Assembly (NCBI GenBank): GCA_964651245.1
Contig: CAZYVI010000001.1
Coordinates: 186,001-250,000 of the forward strand
From: Avedoeria sp964651245
Lineage (GTDB): Bacteria > Chloroflexota > Anaerolineae > Epilineales > Epilineaceae
DNA: 64,000 bases
Direction: 5' to 3'
Under the pieces are notes generated by a model. It did no database searches. It was not told the DNA's origin and saw only the letters and a list, made by a program, of their open reading frames with translations. This document shows, piece by piece, positions 48,000-56,428 of this stretch (the stretch's first letter is position 1; each line of letters opens with the position of its first letter). The position numbers were made by a program, and so were the translations under genes.

Positions 48000-49657
48000 G
48001 CGGCCACCCGGGCGGCCAGCCGCCGCGCATCGCGCACCAGGCAGGCGGCCAGCGCCGCGCCCGCCGCGGCCAGCGCCGCCAGCCCGAGGGTCCGCGGGTC
48101 CGCGCCCGGCCCGCTGTCGACCTTGAAGTAGTCGACGGCGACCTCGCCGCCGGCATCGCCGGGGGTCAGCCGCAGCGTGTGCTCGCCGGCGGACAGGCCG
48201 ACCGCCAGCGGCACCTCGCGCCACGCCGTGTCGGCGCCGCCCAGCGGCAGCGGCGCGAGCGGGCGGCCGTCGATCGACCGCTGCAGCACCCCGGCCTGGC
48301 GGCCGACCCGGACGCGCGCCGCGACCTGCCGACCGCGAAACCGCACCACGAGGCCGTCGTCGGCCGCCGCCGCGCCGCCGTCCGGCGAACCGGCGACCAG
48401 CGCCTGGCCGTCGCTGGCGCCGTCGGCGGGCAGCCATCGCCACCGTCCGCCCGGCGCGGCCGTCACCGGCGCGCTACGCTCCTGCCAGTAGCCCGGTCCG
48501 GCCACTTCCGCCGCCGCGGTGGCGGCGCGCAGCGCGTCGTAGAGCCGTGTCGGGGTGAAGTCGGGCATGACGGCGGCAAACCAGTAGTCGGCCCGGTCCG
48601 GCGTGATGCCGCCCCACTGCCGGAAGTACCACACCAAGAACACGCCGGCCCACGGCCACTCCCGCTGCGCGCGCTGGACGCCCTCGACGGTGAACGCCGC
48701 CTGCGACGCCGGGGGCACGTGGCCCCAGATGTTGTCGTCGAGCCCCACCGGCGCCGCGTTCCAGCCGTACTCGGACAGCCAGATCGGGGTGCCGGCGTCC
48801 CCGGCCTCGACCATGATCGCCCGCTGGAGCTCAGTGCGGCGGAAGTTCAGGCGCTCGGGCGAAGGCGCCTCGTCGGGCGGGGCGGCCATCCCGAAGGCGT
48901 TGGCCGCCAGGATGTCGAAGTGCGCCGCAGCGCCGGCCGCGTACAGCTCGCGCAGGTAGGCCAGGTCGCTCAGGTTGTCGCCGTCGACGCGCGTCTCGAG
49001 GTTGATCGCCAGCGGCGCGGCGACCACGACGGCAGCCGGGTCGGCGCTGCGGATCGCGACGGCGGCCGCGGCGAGGAGCGCCGCGTAGCCGGCCGGGTCG
49101 ACGGGCTGGTAGCCCCACTCGCTGGACAGGTTGGGCTCGTTCCAGACCTGGTAGAAGCGGGTGCGGCCGCGGAAGTGCGCCGCCGCGGCGCCGGCGTAGC
49201 GCGCGTAGACGGCGGCGTCCGCCGGGACGTTGTTGGCGCCGGGGCCGTGGTCGTCGCGCGCCGCCCATGCCGGCGCCCAATCGAGCCGCCAGACCACCTC
49301 GATGCCGGCGCCGTGGCAGAGGTCGACGAGGCGGTCGTACTTGGCCCAATCGAAGCGACCCGGCTCGCGCTCGACGTCGGCCCACGGCAGGTGCAGCTTG
49401 GCGAACCGCAGACCGGCCTCGGCGGCCAGCGCCACGGTCTGCTCGGCCTTCCAGTCCTCGACCTCGCGCTCGAGGAACAGGTTCGCCCCCCAGGGGTGAA
49501 CGTCGGTGAACGGGATCGTGGCCAGGCGCCGGGCGTCGCCGCCCGCCAGGCCGCGGCCGGCCGGCGGCCGCAACGCGAGCCAGCCGGCGGCCCCGACGAC
49601 GGCGACGAGCGCCGCCGCACACCACCGCATGCGGCGCAGGAGCGGTGGCGGGATCAC
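47996..49657 (-). CDS. Membrane-anchored clan-A glycoside hydrolase-like protein
   Basis: The 553-residue protein starts with a hydrophobic segment (CAAALVAVVGAAGWLAL). A (beta/alpha)8 barrel follows, with the acid/base motif FYQVWNEPNL and, about 125 residues later, IWLSEYGWN as nucleophile candidate, as in GH5/GH39-type retaining enzymes. Other barrel strands are FAKLHLPWADVEREPGRFDW and VVWRLDWAPAWA. A beta-sandwich of about 110 residues (carbohydrate-binding-like, AGEHTLRLTPGDAGGEVAVDYFKV) precedes a C-terminal membrane helix and a basic tail. The start is uncertain: GTG 49657 (28 nt after the previous gene) or ATG 49630. Substrate unknown. Confidence 0.78.
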   Translation of the reverse strand: MIPPPLLRRMRWCAAALVAVVGAAGWLALRPPAGRGLAGGDARRLATIPFTDVHPWGANLFLEREVEDWKAEQTVALAAEAGLRFAKLHLPWADVEREPGRFDWAKYDRLVDLCHGAGIEVVWRLDWAPAWAARDDHGPGANNVPADAAVYARYAGAAAAHFRGRTRFYQVWNEPNLSSEWGYQPVDPAGYAALLAAAAVAIRSADPAAVVVAAPLAINLETRVDGDNLSDLAYLRELYAAGAAAHFDILAANAFGMAAPPDEAPSPERLNFRRTELQRAIMVEAGDAGTPIWLSEYGWNAAPVGLDDNIWGHVPPASQAAFTVEGVQRAQREWPWAGVFLVWYFRQWGGITPDRADYWFAAVMPDFTPTRLYDALRAATAAAEVAGPGYWQERSAPVTAAPGGRWRWLPADGASDGQALVAGSPDGGAAAADDGLVVRFRGRQVAARVRVGRQAGVLQRSIDGRPLAPLPLGGADTAWREVPLAVGLSAGEHTLRLTPGDAGGEVAVDYFKVDSGPGADPRTLGLAALAAAGAALAACLVRDARRLAARVAA

Positions 49658-49685
49658 GGCCGCCCGCCACCGCCATCGCGCGCGA

Positions 49686-51788
49686 TCAGCGCCCCGGGTC
49701 GGCCGCGAACGGCCGGGTCGCGGCGCCGGCGATCGGCCGGAGCTCGGTGGCGCCGAACGGGCGGGCCGACCGCCACAGGTCGTCGAGCTCGGCGTCGGTG
49801 AGGGTCTCGTGCGTCCACCGGACCGGCGCGCGCAGCGGCGCGCCGCCGGCCTTGCGGCAGTACTCGACGACGACGTTGTCGAGGCCGAAGTACATCGGGT
49901 TGCTGGCGTTCGTGCGCGCGGCGAACAGGATGCGGGCCGTGGCGTAGCCGTCCGACTTCGCCCACATCTCGCTGACGGTGGCCTGGAGCTGGAACCAGCG
50001 CTGCAGCGGGATGAGCGCGCCGTCCACGGCGGTGTCCTCGCTGAGGAACAGGGCCGTGCGGTGGTCGGCATCATCGCCCTCGACGCCGATCAGGAAGCGG
50101 TCGGCGTCGTCGCCGTTGCCGCGCGTCTCGGTGCCGTCGAGCCCGATCGCCCAGCGGACCGTCACCGACTCAATGTCGGCGATCGGCAGGGTGTCGATCC
50201 GGCCGGTGCTCAACAGGATGTCCTCGGCGTCGTCGTAGCCGCCCAGCTGGGCGGCGATCAGGCTGGCGAAACCGGGGCTGCGCAGGAGCTCGTGGCCGTT
50301 GCGCGCCGCGCCCTGCCAGCCCTCGCCGCCCTGCTCGAAGTCGCCGTTGACCACCGGGTTCTGGCAGTTGTCGGGCAGCTTGGGGGTGGCGCTGGGCACG
50401 GGCGTCGGTCCGCCGGGCGTGGGTTCGCCGCCCTCGCCGGTCACCTCGGCCACCTCGTCACCCCAGGCCACGGTCTCGCCGCGCAGGTACACCGCGACCC
50501 GGAATCGTCCGGCCGCGATCGGGGTGCCGTCGTCGTAGAAGATGCACTGCTGCAACCCGCCGCTCTCGGACGCGACCTGCACGACCGGGTTGAGGTCCTC
50601 GTTGCCCTCGGACAGCACGATCGCGTTCCAGCGCCGGCCGTTGGCCTCGTACCACTGCACCGCCAGCTGGGTGCCGACCGGCACGCCCGTCCAGCGCTGG
50701 ACCGAGCACAGCCGCGCGATCCGGCCGAAGCGCGTGGCGCGGCCGACGAGCGTCCCGTTCGCAGCCACCGACGTGCCGAAGGCCACGTCGACCGTGCCGG
50801 GCAGCCCGGTCGGCTGGACGGGCGCCATGACGTCCTTGTCGACGCCGTGCACCGACAGCGGCAGGTAAGCCACGCGGCTGTCGGGCGTGGCCGCCGGCAC
50901 CGTCACCTCGGGCGCGGGCGTGTTCGGGACGGCCGTGGCCGGCGGCGTCTCGCCGGGCTCGAGGGTGGCCGTCGGGACCGACGACGACAGGCCCTCGATC
51001 GTCACGTTGTCGATGAGCGAGGCGGTGTGCGCGCCGGTCGGGTTGTCGTCGCGGGCCAGGAAGTAGACGCTGACGGCGCTCAGGCCGGCCGCCAGCGGGA
51101 ACTTCATCGGCTCGCGCAGGCTCAGCCAGCGCTTGCGGAGGTCGCTGCCATCGGGGGCGCGAACGATGAGGCCGCGGCACGGCGTGTTGTTCGGATCGGG
51201 CGTCGTGACGCAGACGCCGAAGCTGGTCAGCGAGCCGTCGACGGCGTCGACCGGGCCGTCGAGGTAGCTCAGGAAGTCCACCTGGACCCCGCCGTCGAAA
51301 TCGGAGGCATCGAACGGGCCGTAGACCAGGGCGCTGGCCAGGGGCTGGGTGTAGTTCGAGCCGGGCGCGACGGCGGCGCCCAAGCGGCCGCCGCCCATCG
51401 CCCAGGGCGCCCGCAGGTCGCCGCCGGGTCGGCCGTTGGCCGGCAGCGCCACGATCAGCTCCTGGTTGCCCCAGGTGTAGTTCTCGGTGCCGCCGCCGCG
51501 GGCGCGGAGGTCGAACGTCGTCCAGCCGGGCGGCGGGAAGTCGCCCTCGAAGTCCTCGCTGGCCACCGGCACCGCGCCGCCCTGGAGCCGGCCGGCCGGG
51601 CGCATCGCGCCCGCCGCCAGCGGTTCGGCGGCCACGGGCGCCTCGAACTGCAGCGCGCCGATCACCGGCGCCCCAACCGCCGCGAACGGCATGGGCCGAT
51701 CGGCCCGCGCCGCCGGTCCGGCGCCGGCCAGGGCCAGCACCGCCGCGGCCACGATCACGACGGCCGTTGAAGTCTCGCGCATCCGCAT
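49686..51788 (-). CDS. Secreted multi-domain adhesin-like protein (choice-of-anchor type)
   Basis: The 700-residue protein has a signal peptide (TAVVIVAAAVLALAGAG, ending ARA). A MAM/jelly-roll-like domain of the choice-of-anchor J type covers about 75-275 (SEDFEGDFPPPGWTTFDL, ALVYGPFDASDFDGGVQVDF, IDNVTIEGL). A Thr/Pro linker then carries VAYLPLSVHG. A second beta domain runs from about 310 to 455, and a third CBM-like domain begins NCQNPVVNGDFEQGGEGW. No catalytic motif is seen. GGGGAGG precedes the ATG at 51788. Its first domain is related to that of the next gene upstream, which points to duplication. Confidence 0.72.
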   Translation of the reverse strand: MRMRETSTAVVIVAAAVLALAGAGPAARADRPMPFAAVGAPVIGALQFEAPVAAEPLAAGAMRPAGRLQGGAVPVASEDFEGDFPPPGWTTFDLRARGGGTENYTWGNQELIVALPANGRPGGDLRAPWAMGGGRLGAAVAPGSNYTQPLASALVYGPFDASDFDGGVQVDFLSYLDGPVDAVDGSLTSFGVCVTTPDPNNTPCRGLIVRAPDGSDLRKRWLSLREPMKFPLAAGLSAVSVYFLARDDNPTGAHTASLIDNVTIEGLSSSVPTATLEPGETPPATAVPNTPAPEVTVPAATPDSRVAYLPLSVHGVDKDVMAPVQPTGLPGTVDVAFGTSVAANGTLVGRATRFGRIARLCSVQRWTGVPVGTQLAVQWYEANGRRWNAIVLSEGNEDLNPVVQVASESGGLQQCIFYDDGTPIAAGRFRVAVYLRGETVAWGDEVAEVTGEGGEPTPGGPTPVPSATPKLPDNCQNPVVNGDFEQGGEGWQGAARNGHELLRSPGFASLIAAQLGGYDDAEDILLSTGRIDTLPIADIESVTVRWAIGLDGTETRGNGDDADRFLIGVEGDDADHRTALFLSEDTAVDGALIPLQRWFQLQATVSEMWAKSDGYATARILFAARTNASNPMYFGLDNVVVEYCRKAGGAPLRAPVRWTHETLTDAELDDLWRSARPFGATELRPIAGAATRPFAADPGR

Positions 51789-51914
51789 GGCCTAGCCTCC
51801 CCTTCGACACCCGCTCGACAACGTTGCCCGTCGATCGACGGTCTGACAGCGAACGGCGACAGTCTAACACACAACCCGGCGCTCCGTCGCCGGCCGCGCG
51901 GCGCCGCCCCCGGG

Positions 51915-53090
51915 TCAGGGCTGGCGGCGACGGACGGCGTACGGCAGGTAGATCCGCGGCTCGTCGGGGCCGACGAGGACGGTCGGCGTGGCGGTGGCGT
52001 CGGCCGGCGCCGTGCCGCTGGCGGTCGGCGTGCGCGATGGATCCGACGTCGGCGTCGGCGTCGCCGTGACCTCGCCCGGGACGGTCGGCGGCGGCGGCAG
52101 GTCGAACGTGGCCGTGGCGCTGGGGCTGGGCGCCGGCGTCCGGGTCGCCGTCGCCGTGCCGACCGCGGTGGCCGACGGCGCCGCGGGCGTCGTCGCCGTC
52201 GGCCCGCCGGTGGCGGTGGCGCTCGGCGCGTCCGTCGCGGTGGCCGTCGGTGTGGCGGCGAGCGTGGCGGCCGTGGTCGGCGTGCGGCTGGCGGTCGGCG
52301 TCGCCGTCGCCGGCGCCGTGGTGGCGACGTCCGTCGCGGTCGGGCTGCCGGTGGCGCTGGCCGTCGCGGTCGGGCTGGCCGTGGCCGAGGGCGCCGGCGT
52401 CGTCGCCGCGGGCGTGGCGGACGGCGGTGGCGCGTCGGACAGGCCGCGGATCACGACGCGGTCGACCCACGCGCCCTGCTTCGGCATCCCGGCGTCGGGA
52501 TCGCGGTCGCGGAATCGCAGCAGCACGTAGACCTCGGCCACGCCGGCCGCCTGCGGGAAGGCGATCGGCGGGTCGAAGTAGTTCCACGCCAACTGGGTCA
52601 CGCCGGCGCCGAAGCAGGCCACGCCGCCCGGCGCGCCCGGGTCGGTGATGCAGATCTGGAAGTCGGTGGCGCGATGCAGGTCGAGCCGCACGTGGGCCGT
52701 CACGTCGAGCCCGCCGTCGAAGTCGGTGGCGTCGATCGGGCCGAAGACGAGATCGCTCTCGGCGTGGGCGTCATAGGTCCCGTCACAGGCCAGCCCGCCG
52801 CCGAGCGTGCCGGCGCCCACCGACCAGACGCTGGCCGTGCCGCCGCCGTTGGGCACGGTGCAGGTCGTCCGCCCCCACAGGTACTGGCCGGGCGGGGCGG
52901 CGTAGTCCAGCACCTGCCAGTTCGCCGGCGGGAAGGCGCCCTCGAAGCCCTGGTCCTCGAGCACGGTCGCCGCGGCGGGCGCGGCGTCGGGTCGGGCCGC
53001 CGCGGCGCCGAGCGCCAGCGCGGCGGCGGCGAGCGGGGCCATCGCGCCGATCGCCAGTCGGGTCGCAGCGCGTCGCGTACGTCGGTGCAT
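51915..53090 (-). CDS. Secreted choice-of-anchor protein with long Thr/Ser/Pro/Ala stalk
   Basis: The 391-residue protein has a signal peptide and one jelly-roll domain (residues about 42-220: LEDQGFEGAFPPANWQVLDY, DLVFGPIDATDFDGGLDV, WVDRVVIRGL). This resembles the first domain of the neighbouring 700-residue protein, including the shared phrase FGPIDATDFDGG / YGPFDASDFDGG. A stalk of about 150 residues composed almost only of Thr, Pro, Ala and Ser follows. The last 15 residues are EPRIYLPYAVRRRQP. GAGGAG before the ATG at 53090 fixes the start. It lies 44 nt downstream of the LuxR-Kelch regulator gene. Confidence 0.72.
   Translation of the reverse strand: MHRRTRRAATRLAIGAMAPLAAAALALGAAAARPDAAPAAATVLEDQGFEGAFPPANWQVLDYAAPPGQYLWGRTTCTVPNGGGTASVWSVGAGTLGGGLACDGTYDAHAESDLVFGPIDATDFDGGLDVTAHVRLDLHRATDFQICITDPGAPGGVACFGAGVTQLAWNYFDPPIAFPQAAGVAEVYVLLRFRDRDPDAGMPKQGAWVDRVVIRGLSDAPPPSATPAATTPAPSATASPTATASATGSPTATDVATTAPATATPTASRTPTTAATLAATPTATATDAPSATATGGPTATTPAAPSATAVGTATATRTPAPSPSATATFDLPPPPTVPGEVTATPTPTSDPSRTPTASGTAPADATATPTVLVGPDEPRIYLPYAVRRRQP
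51990..52445 (-). repeat. Degenerate short repeats encoding a Thr/Pro stalk
   Basis: Imperfect 6-18 bp repeats of the gcggtcgg/gccgtcgc type encode (A/S)(T/P)AT-like units of the stalk in the choice-of-anchor protein. Composition and lack of fixed spacers show an unstable low-complexity coding repeat, not a CRISPR array. Confidence 0.7.
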
Positions 53091-53134
53091 CGTGGTCTCC
53101 TCGTCCAAGGTCGCGGCGACGGGCGCCGCGGCGG

Positions 53135-54541
53135 TCAGCGCTGCCCGCCCGACGGCAGCAGGATCTCGTACTTCAGCGGCCGAAGGTAGGTTTGGCGGAG
53201 GGGCTCGCCGGTCTGGCGCTGGCCGCCCACCAGCATGAGCTGCTGGCGCCCCAGGATGGCCAGCGCCGCGCCCCGGTCCGGCGTGTAGCCGCGCACCACG
53301 GCGTACGGGGTCCAGGCGTCGCGCTCGACGTCGAAGGTCAGCGTCCCGACGTCGAGGTGCCGATCGAAGCCGCCGCCGACGAGGTAGAGGTGCTCTCCCG
53401 GGCTCGTGGCGGCCGCCAGGGCATGGCCGGCGCGGCCCTCTGGCAGCGCCGCGGCCGACTCGTCCCAGCGCTCGGCCGCGGCGGCGAACGGCCGATAGAC
53501 CCAGTGGCTGCGCTCGACGGCACCCCCGGGCGAGCGGCCGCCGACGAGGTGGATCCGGTCGCGGTCGTCGAACGACGCCGCCGCCAGGTCGGCGCGCGGG
53601 CGCAGCAGCCGGTCGGGCTCCAGCGTCCAGGCGTCGGCGCCGGGGTCGTAGCGCAGCACCGCGTCGGTGGCGGAGTCGGCGCCGGCGCCCGTCCGGCCGC
53701 CGAACACGAACACCTGGCCGTCGAGCGCGGCGATGCCGTAGCCGCACACCGCGCGCCCCGGCGGCAGCGGCGCGCCGGCCGTCCAGCGGTCGCTGCGCGG
53801 GTCGTAGATCTCGACGCGGTCGACCGCCGTGCCGTCGGCGCCGCAGCCGCCGGGCACCACGATGCGCCCCTGCACGACGGCGGCGCCGACGTCGCGCACC
53901 GCCGTCGGCTTCGGCGCGCGCGGCTGCCAGTCGAGGCCGCCGTCGCCGGCGTAGCGCAGCGTCTGGCTGATCAACCGGCCGCCGTCGCCCGCGCCGCCGA
54001 TCACGTAGACGTCGCCGCCGGCGGCCACCGCCGCCAGGCCGGTGCGCGCCGCCGGCAGCTGGAGGCCCAGCACCCATGTCGATGGCTGGGCGGCCGCCGT
54101 CGGGGCGACCGGGCTGGGCGTCGGGACGGCCCGCGCCACCTGGTAGGCGGCCGCGCCGCCGATCGCCAGCACCGCCACGGCCGCGCCGCCGAGCGTCATC
54201 GCCACGGCGCGCCGGGCGCGCCGGCGCGTGCGCGACAGCTCGGCCGCCAGGCGGGCCGCCGCCCCGCCGTCGGCCCACGCCCCGTCGGCGTCGGCCGGGG
54301 CGCTCTCGGCGGGCTCGCCGAGGGCGATCAGGCCCATGTCGAGGGCGCGGCGCATCGCCTCGGTGCGGTTGGCGGTACCGAGCTTGCCGTTGATGTTCGT
54401 GAGGTGCTTCTTGACCGTCGCCTCGGAGATCGTGCGCGCATGCGCGATCTCGCGGTTCGTGGCGCCGGTCGCGACGAGGCGCAGGATCTCGAGCTCGGTG
54501 TCGGACAGCGCCGCCGGTGCGGCCGGATGGGGCTCCAGCAT
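53135..54541 (-). CDS. Transmembrane one-component regulator: LuxR-type HTH, membrane helix, Kelch propeller
   Basis: The 468-residue protein starts with a LuxR/GerE helix-turn-helix (residues 12-72: LSDTELEILRLVATGATNRE, ISEATVKKHLTNINGKL, RTEAMRRALDMGLI) without a receiver domain. A hydrophilic segment and RTRRRARR lead into one membrane helix (113-134, LGGAAVAVLAIGGAAAYQVA). From about 155 to the end are six Kelch-like blades (GDVYVIGGAGDGG, VVPGGCGADG, VFVFGGRTGAG, HLVGGRSPGG, LYLVGGGFDR, LMLVGGQRQ). The positive-inside pattern puts the HTH in the cytoplasm and the propeller outside, as in ToxR/CadC-type regulators but with other parts. The ATG at 54541 sits 6 nt after a perfect -10, so the mRNA is probably leaderless. 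Confidence 0.85.
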   Translation of the reverse strand: MLEPHPAAPAALSDTELEILRLVATGATNREIAHARTISEATVKKHLTNINGKLGTANRTEAMRRALDMGLIALGEPAESAPADADGAWADGGAAARLAAELSRTRRRARRAVAMTLGGAAVAVLAIGGAAAYQVARAVPTPSPVAPTAAAQPSTWVLGLQLPAARTGLAAVAAGGDVYVIGGAGDGGRLISQTLRYAGDGGLDWQPRAPKPTAVRDVGAAVVQGRIVVPGGCGADGTAVDRVEIYDPRSDRWTAGAPLPPGRAVCGYGIAALDGQVFVFGGRTGAGADSATDAVLRYDPGADAWTLEPDRLLRPRADLAAASFDDRDRIHLVGGRSPGGAVERSHWVYRPFAAAAERWDESAAALPEGRAGHALAAATSPGEHLYLVGGGFDRHLDVGTLTFDVERDAWTPYAVVRGYTPDRGAALAILGRQQLMLVGGQRQTGEPLRQTYLRPLKYEILLPSGGQR

Positions 54542-54547
54542 CGCGCG

Positions 54548-54556
54548 ATTATACCA
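54548..54556 (-). promoter_or_regulatory. Extended -10 promoter of the LuxR-Kelch regulator
   Basis: On the minus strand TGG-TATAAT (54556-54548) is a perfect extended -10. The ATG follows after CGCGCG, so transcription should start at the start codon. The TAA stop of the upstream methyltransferase gene lies inside this element. It lets the regulator be expressed separately from the methyltransferase operon. Confidence 0.7.
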
Positions 54557-55592
54557 TCCGGCCTCTGGCCTCCCCGGGCCCTCCGCGCCGCGCCGGCGAC
54601 GCCCCGGCGGCCGTCCGACGCGCCACCGACACCGCGAACCGGGCCGGCTCGCGCCGTCCGCGCAGCCGGGCCGACCACGGGCGCAGCGCCCGGCGCCAGC
54701 CGGCCCACGGCCGGTGGTGCCGCACCGCGAAGCCCAGCGGCGCCAGCGCCGCCTCGATCTCGCCGGCCACGAGGTACTCGCGGCTGCCGAGGTCGGTAGA
54801 CGGCCAGCCGTAGCGCGCCGTGTAGGCCGCCCGGCGCTCGGCGACCATCCGCTCGCCGCTGGCGCGGCGGCGGTAGATCGGGCTGTCGACGACGACGATC
54901 CGTCCGCCGTCGGCCACGGTGCGCGCCGCGGCGCGGAGCGTGGCGGCCGGGTCGGCCGCGTAGTGCAAGCTGGCGTTGAACAGGACGACGTCGGCCGCGC
55001 CCGCCGCCAGCGGCAGCCGGTCGGCGTGGGCCACCGCCCGGACCAGGCGCGGCGCCAACCCGCGCGCCGCCAGGTCGAGCGCGTACGGCGCCGCGGCGCC
55101 GAGGCCGTCGCCGGCGTCGGCGTCGAGGTCGAGGGCCAGCACCGACCAGCCGGCGACCGCGAGCCGCCACGCCAGCCAGCCGTTGCCCGCGCCGACGTCG
55201 ACGAGCCGGCCGGGCGGCGCGCCGGCGAGGCCGCGCCGGGCCAGGCAGCGGAAGCTGGCGGCGCGGATCCGCCACTGCGCGGCCAGCGGCGACGGCGGCC
55301 AGGCGTACGGCAGCGCCAGGCGCTCCGCCGGCGCGAGCGACGCCCGGCCCTCGGCGGCGCGCACGGTGCGGTAGGCGGCGAGGAACGGCGCGACCCGCTC
55401 GGCGTCGGTGGCGGTGAGCAGCCGCCAGATGCCGTCGTGGCGCGGCCACGACGCACCGCAGCCCGAGCAATCCAGGCTGGCAGCGACGCGCGCGGCCGGG
55501 GGCGCGTCGCCGGCCGCTGCGGCAACGCCGTCCGGCAGCGGCGGCAGCGCCGCGCCGCAGGCCGGACAGGCCAGGCGCCAGTCGCCGGTCAT
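54549..55592 (-). CDS. Class I SAM-dependent methyltransferase with N-terminal zinc ribbon
   Basis: The 347-residue protein begins with a Trm112-like zinc ribbon (CPACG ... LDCSGCGASWPRHDGIWRLL). A Rossmann methyltransferase domain follows: LVDVGAGNGWLAWRLAVAG (SAM loop), ALDLDADAG, ADRLPLAAGAADVVLFNASLHY, then TVADGGRIVVVDSPIY. The layout resembles methyltransferases acting on small molecules or glycan and polyketide intermediates; the substrate is unknown. The ATG overlaps the stop of the preceding methyltransferase gene (ATGA), so the two are translationally coupled. Confidence 0.83.
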   Translation of the reverse strand: MTGDWRLACPACGAALPPLPDGVAAAAGDAPPAARVAASLDCSGCGASWPRHDGIWRLLTATDAERVAPFLAAYRTVRAAEGRASLAPAERLALPYAWPPSPLAAQWRIRAASFRCLARRGLAGAPPGRLVDVGAGNGWLAWRLAVAGWSVLALDLDADAGDGLGAAAPYALDLAARGLAPRLVRAVAHADRLPLAAGAADVVLFNASLHYAADPAATLRAAARTVADGGRIVVVDSPIYRRRASGERMVAERRAAYTARYGWPSTDLGSREYLVAGEIEAALAPLGFAVRHHRPWAGWRRALRPWSARLRGRREPARFAVSVARRTAAGASPARRGGPGEARGRMV

Positions 55593-56428
55593 CGACGGAC
55601 CTCGGGCGCGCGCCGTTCGAGCTCGAGGGCGACGTGGTCGGCCCACCACGCTGCCGCCGGCAGCCGCACCGCCAACGACTCGACCGCCGCGGCGGCGCGC
55701 CACAGACCCGGACGGTCGAGGCGCCCGCCGGCGCGGATCGTCCAGCTGGGCGGCAGCGCCGCCCCGATCGGGTGCGCGGCGCGCAGCCGCCAGGCCGGCC
55801 CGAGCGCCGCGGCCGTGGCGGCCGGGCCGCGGTACCAGACGGTCCACGGGCCGGTACCGAGGTCGGCCGTCGCCCGGCCGCGCCAGCGGCGCGTCGCGCG
55901 ATCGAGCCGGCCGGTGGCCAGCCCGTGCACCGTCTCCCAGGCGCAGAAGCGGGCGAGGACCACGGCCACGAACAGGCCGCCGGGGCGAAGCCGCGCGGCC
56001 AGCGCGTCGCCCAGCGGTCGCAGCTCGCCCAGACAGTTCAGGACGCCGAAGTCCGAGAGCGCGCCGTCGAACGGCGCACCGGCCGTCACGGCCGCCGGCC
56101 ACGCGCCGGGCGACGCCGCGTCCGCGCCCACCGCGGCGATGCGCCCGCCCAGCCCGGCCCGCGCCGCGGCGTCGGCCGTGCGCGCCACCATCGCCGGCGC
56201 GACGTCGAACGCCACGACGTCGAGGCCGCGAGCCGCCAGGTGGACGGCGTCGGCGCCGGTGCCGCAACCGATGTCGAGGATCCGGCTGCCGGGCGGCCAG
56301 TGGCGGTCGACGATGCGCCACACGGCTCGGCGCGCCAGCCGGCCCGACGGGTGGGCGCCGAAGCGCGCGTCGTAGCCCGCCGCCGCGGCGTCGAAGGCGG
56401 CGACGAGCGCGGGGTCAGCCTCGGCCAT
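55589..56428 (-). CDS. Class I SAM-dependent methyltransferase
   Basis: The 279-residue protein has FDAAAAGYDARFGAHPSGRLARR at the start in pieces typical of the family. Motif I is ILDIGCGTGADAVHLAARGLDV, the acidic ribose-binding residue is in AFDVAPAMV, and motif IV is in FDGALSDFGVLNCL. The C-terminal half, about 110 residues, is the likely substrate cap. Its start overlaps the end of the radical SAM gene by 14 nt, and its stop overlaps the next gene by 4 nt. Confidence 0.83.
   Translation of the reverse strand: MAEADPALVAAFDAAAAGYDARFGAHPSGRLARRAVWRIVDRHWPPGSRILDIGCGTGADAVHLAARGLDVVAFDVAPAMVARTADAAARAGLGGRIAAVGADAASPGAWPAAVTAGAPFDGALSDFGVLNCLGELRPLGDALAARLRPGGLFVAVVLARFCAWETVHGLATGRLDRATRRWRGRATADLGTGPWTVWYRGPAATAAALGPAWRLRAAHPIGAALPPSWTIRAGGRLDRPGLWRAAAAVESLAVRLPAAAWWADHVALELERRAPEVRR

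Noticed and set aside
51990..52445. Short repeated units considered as a CRISPR array
   Set aside because: Units are irregular, lack unique spacers of fixed length, and encode a Thr/Pro/Ala stalk in frame.
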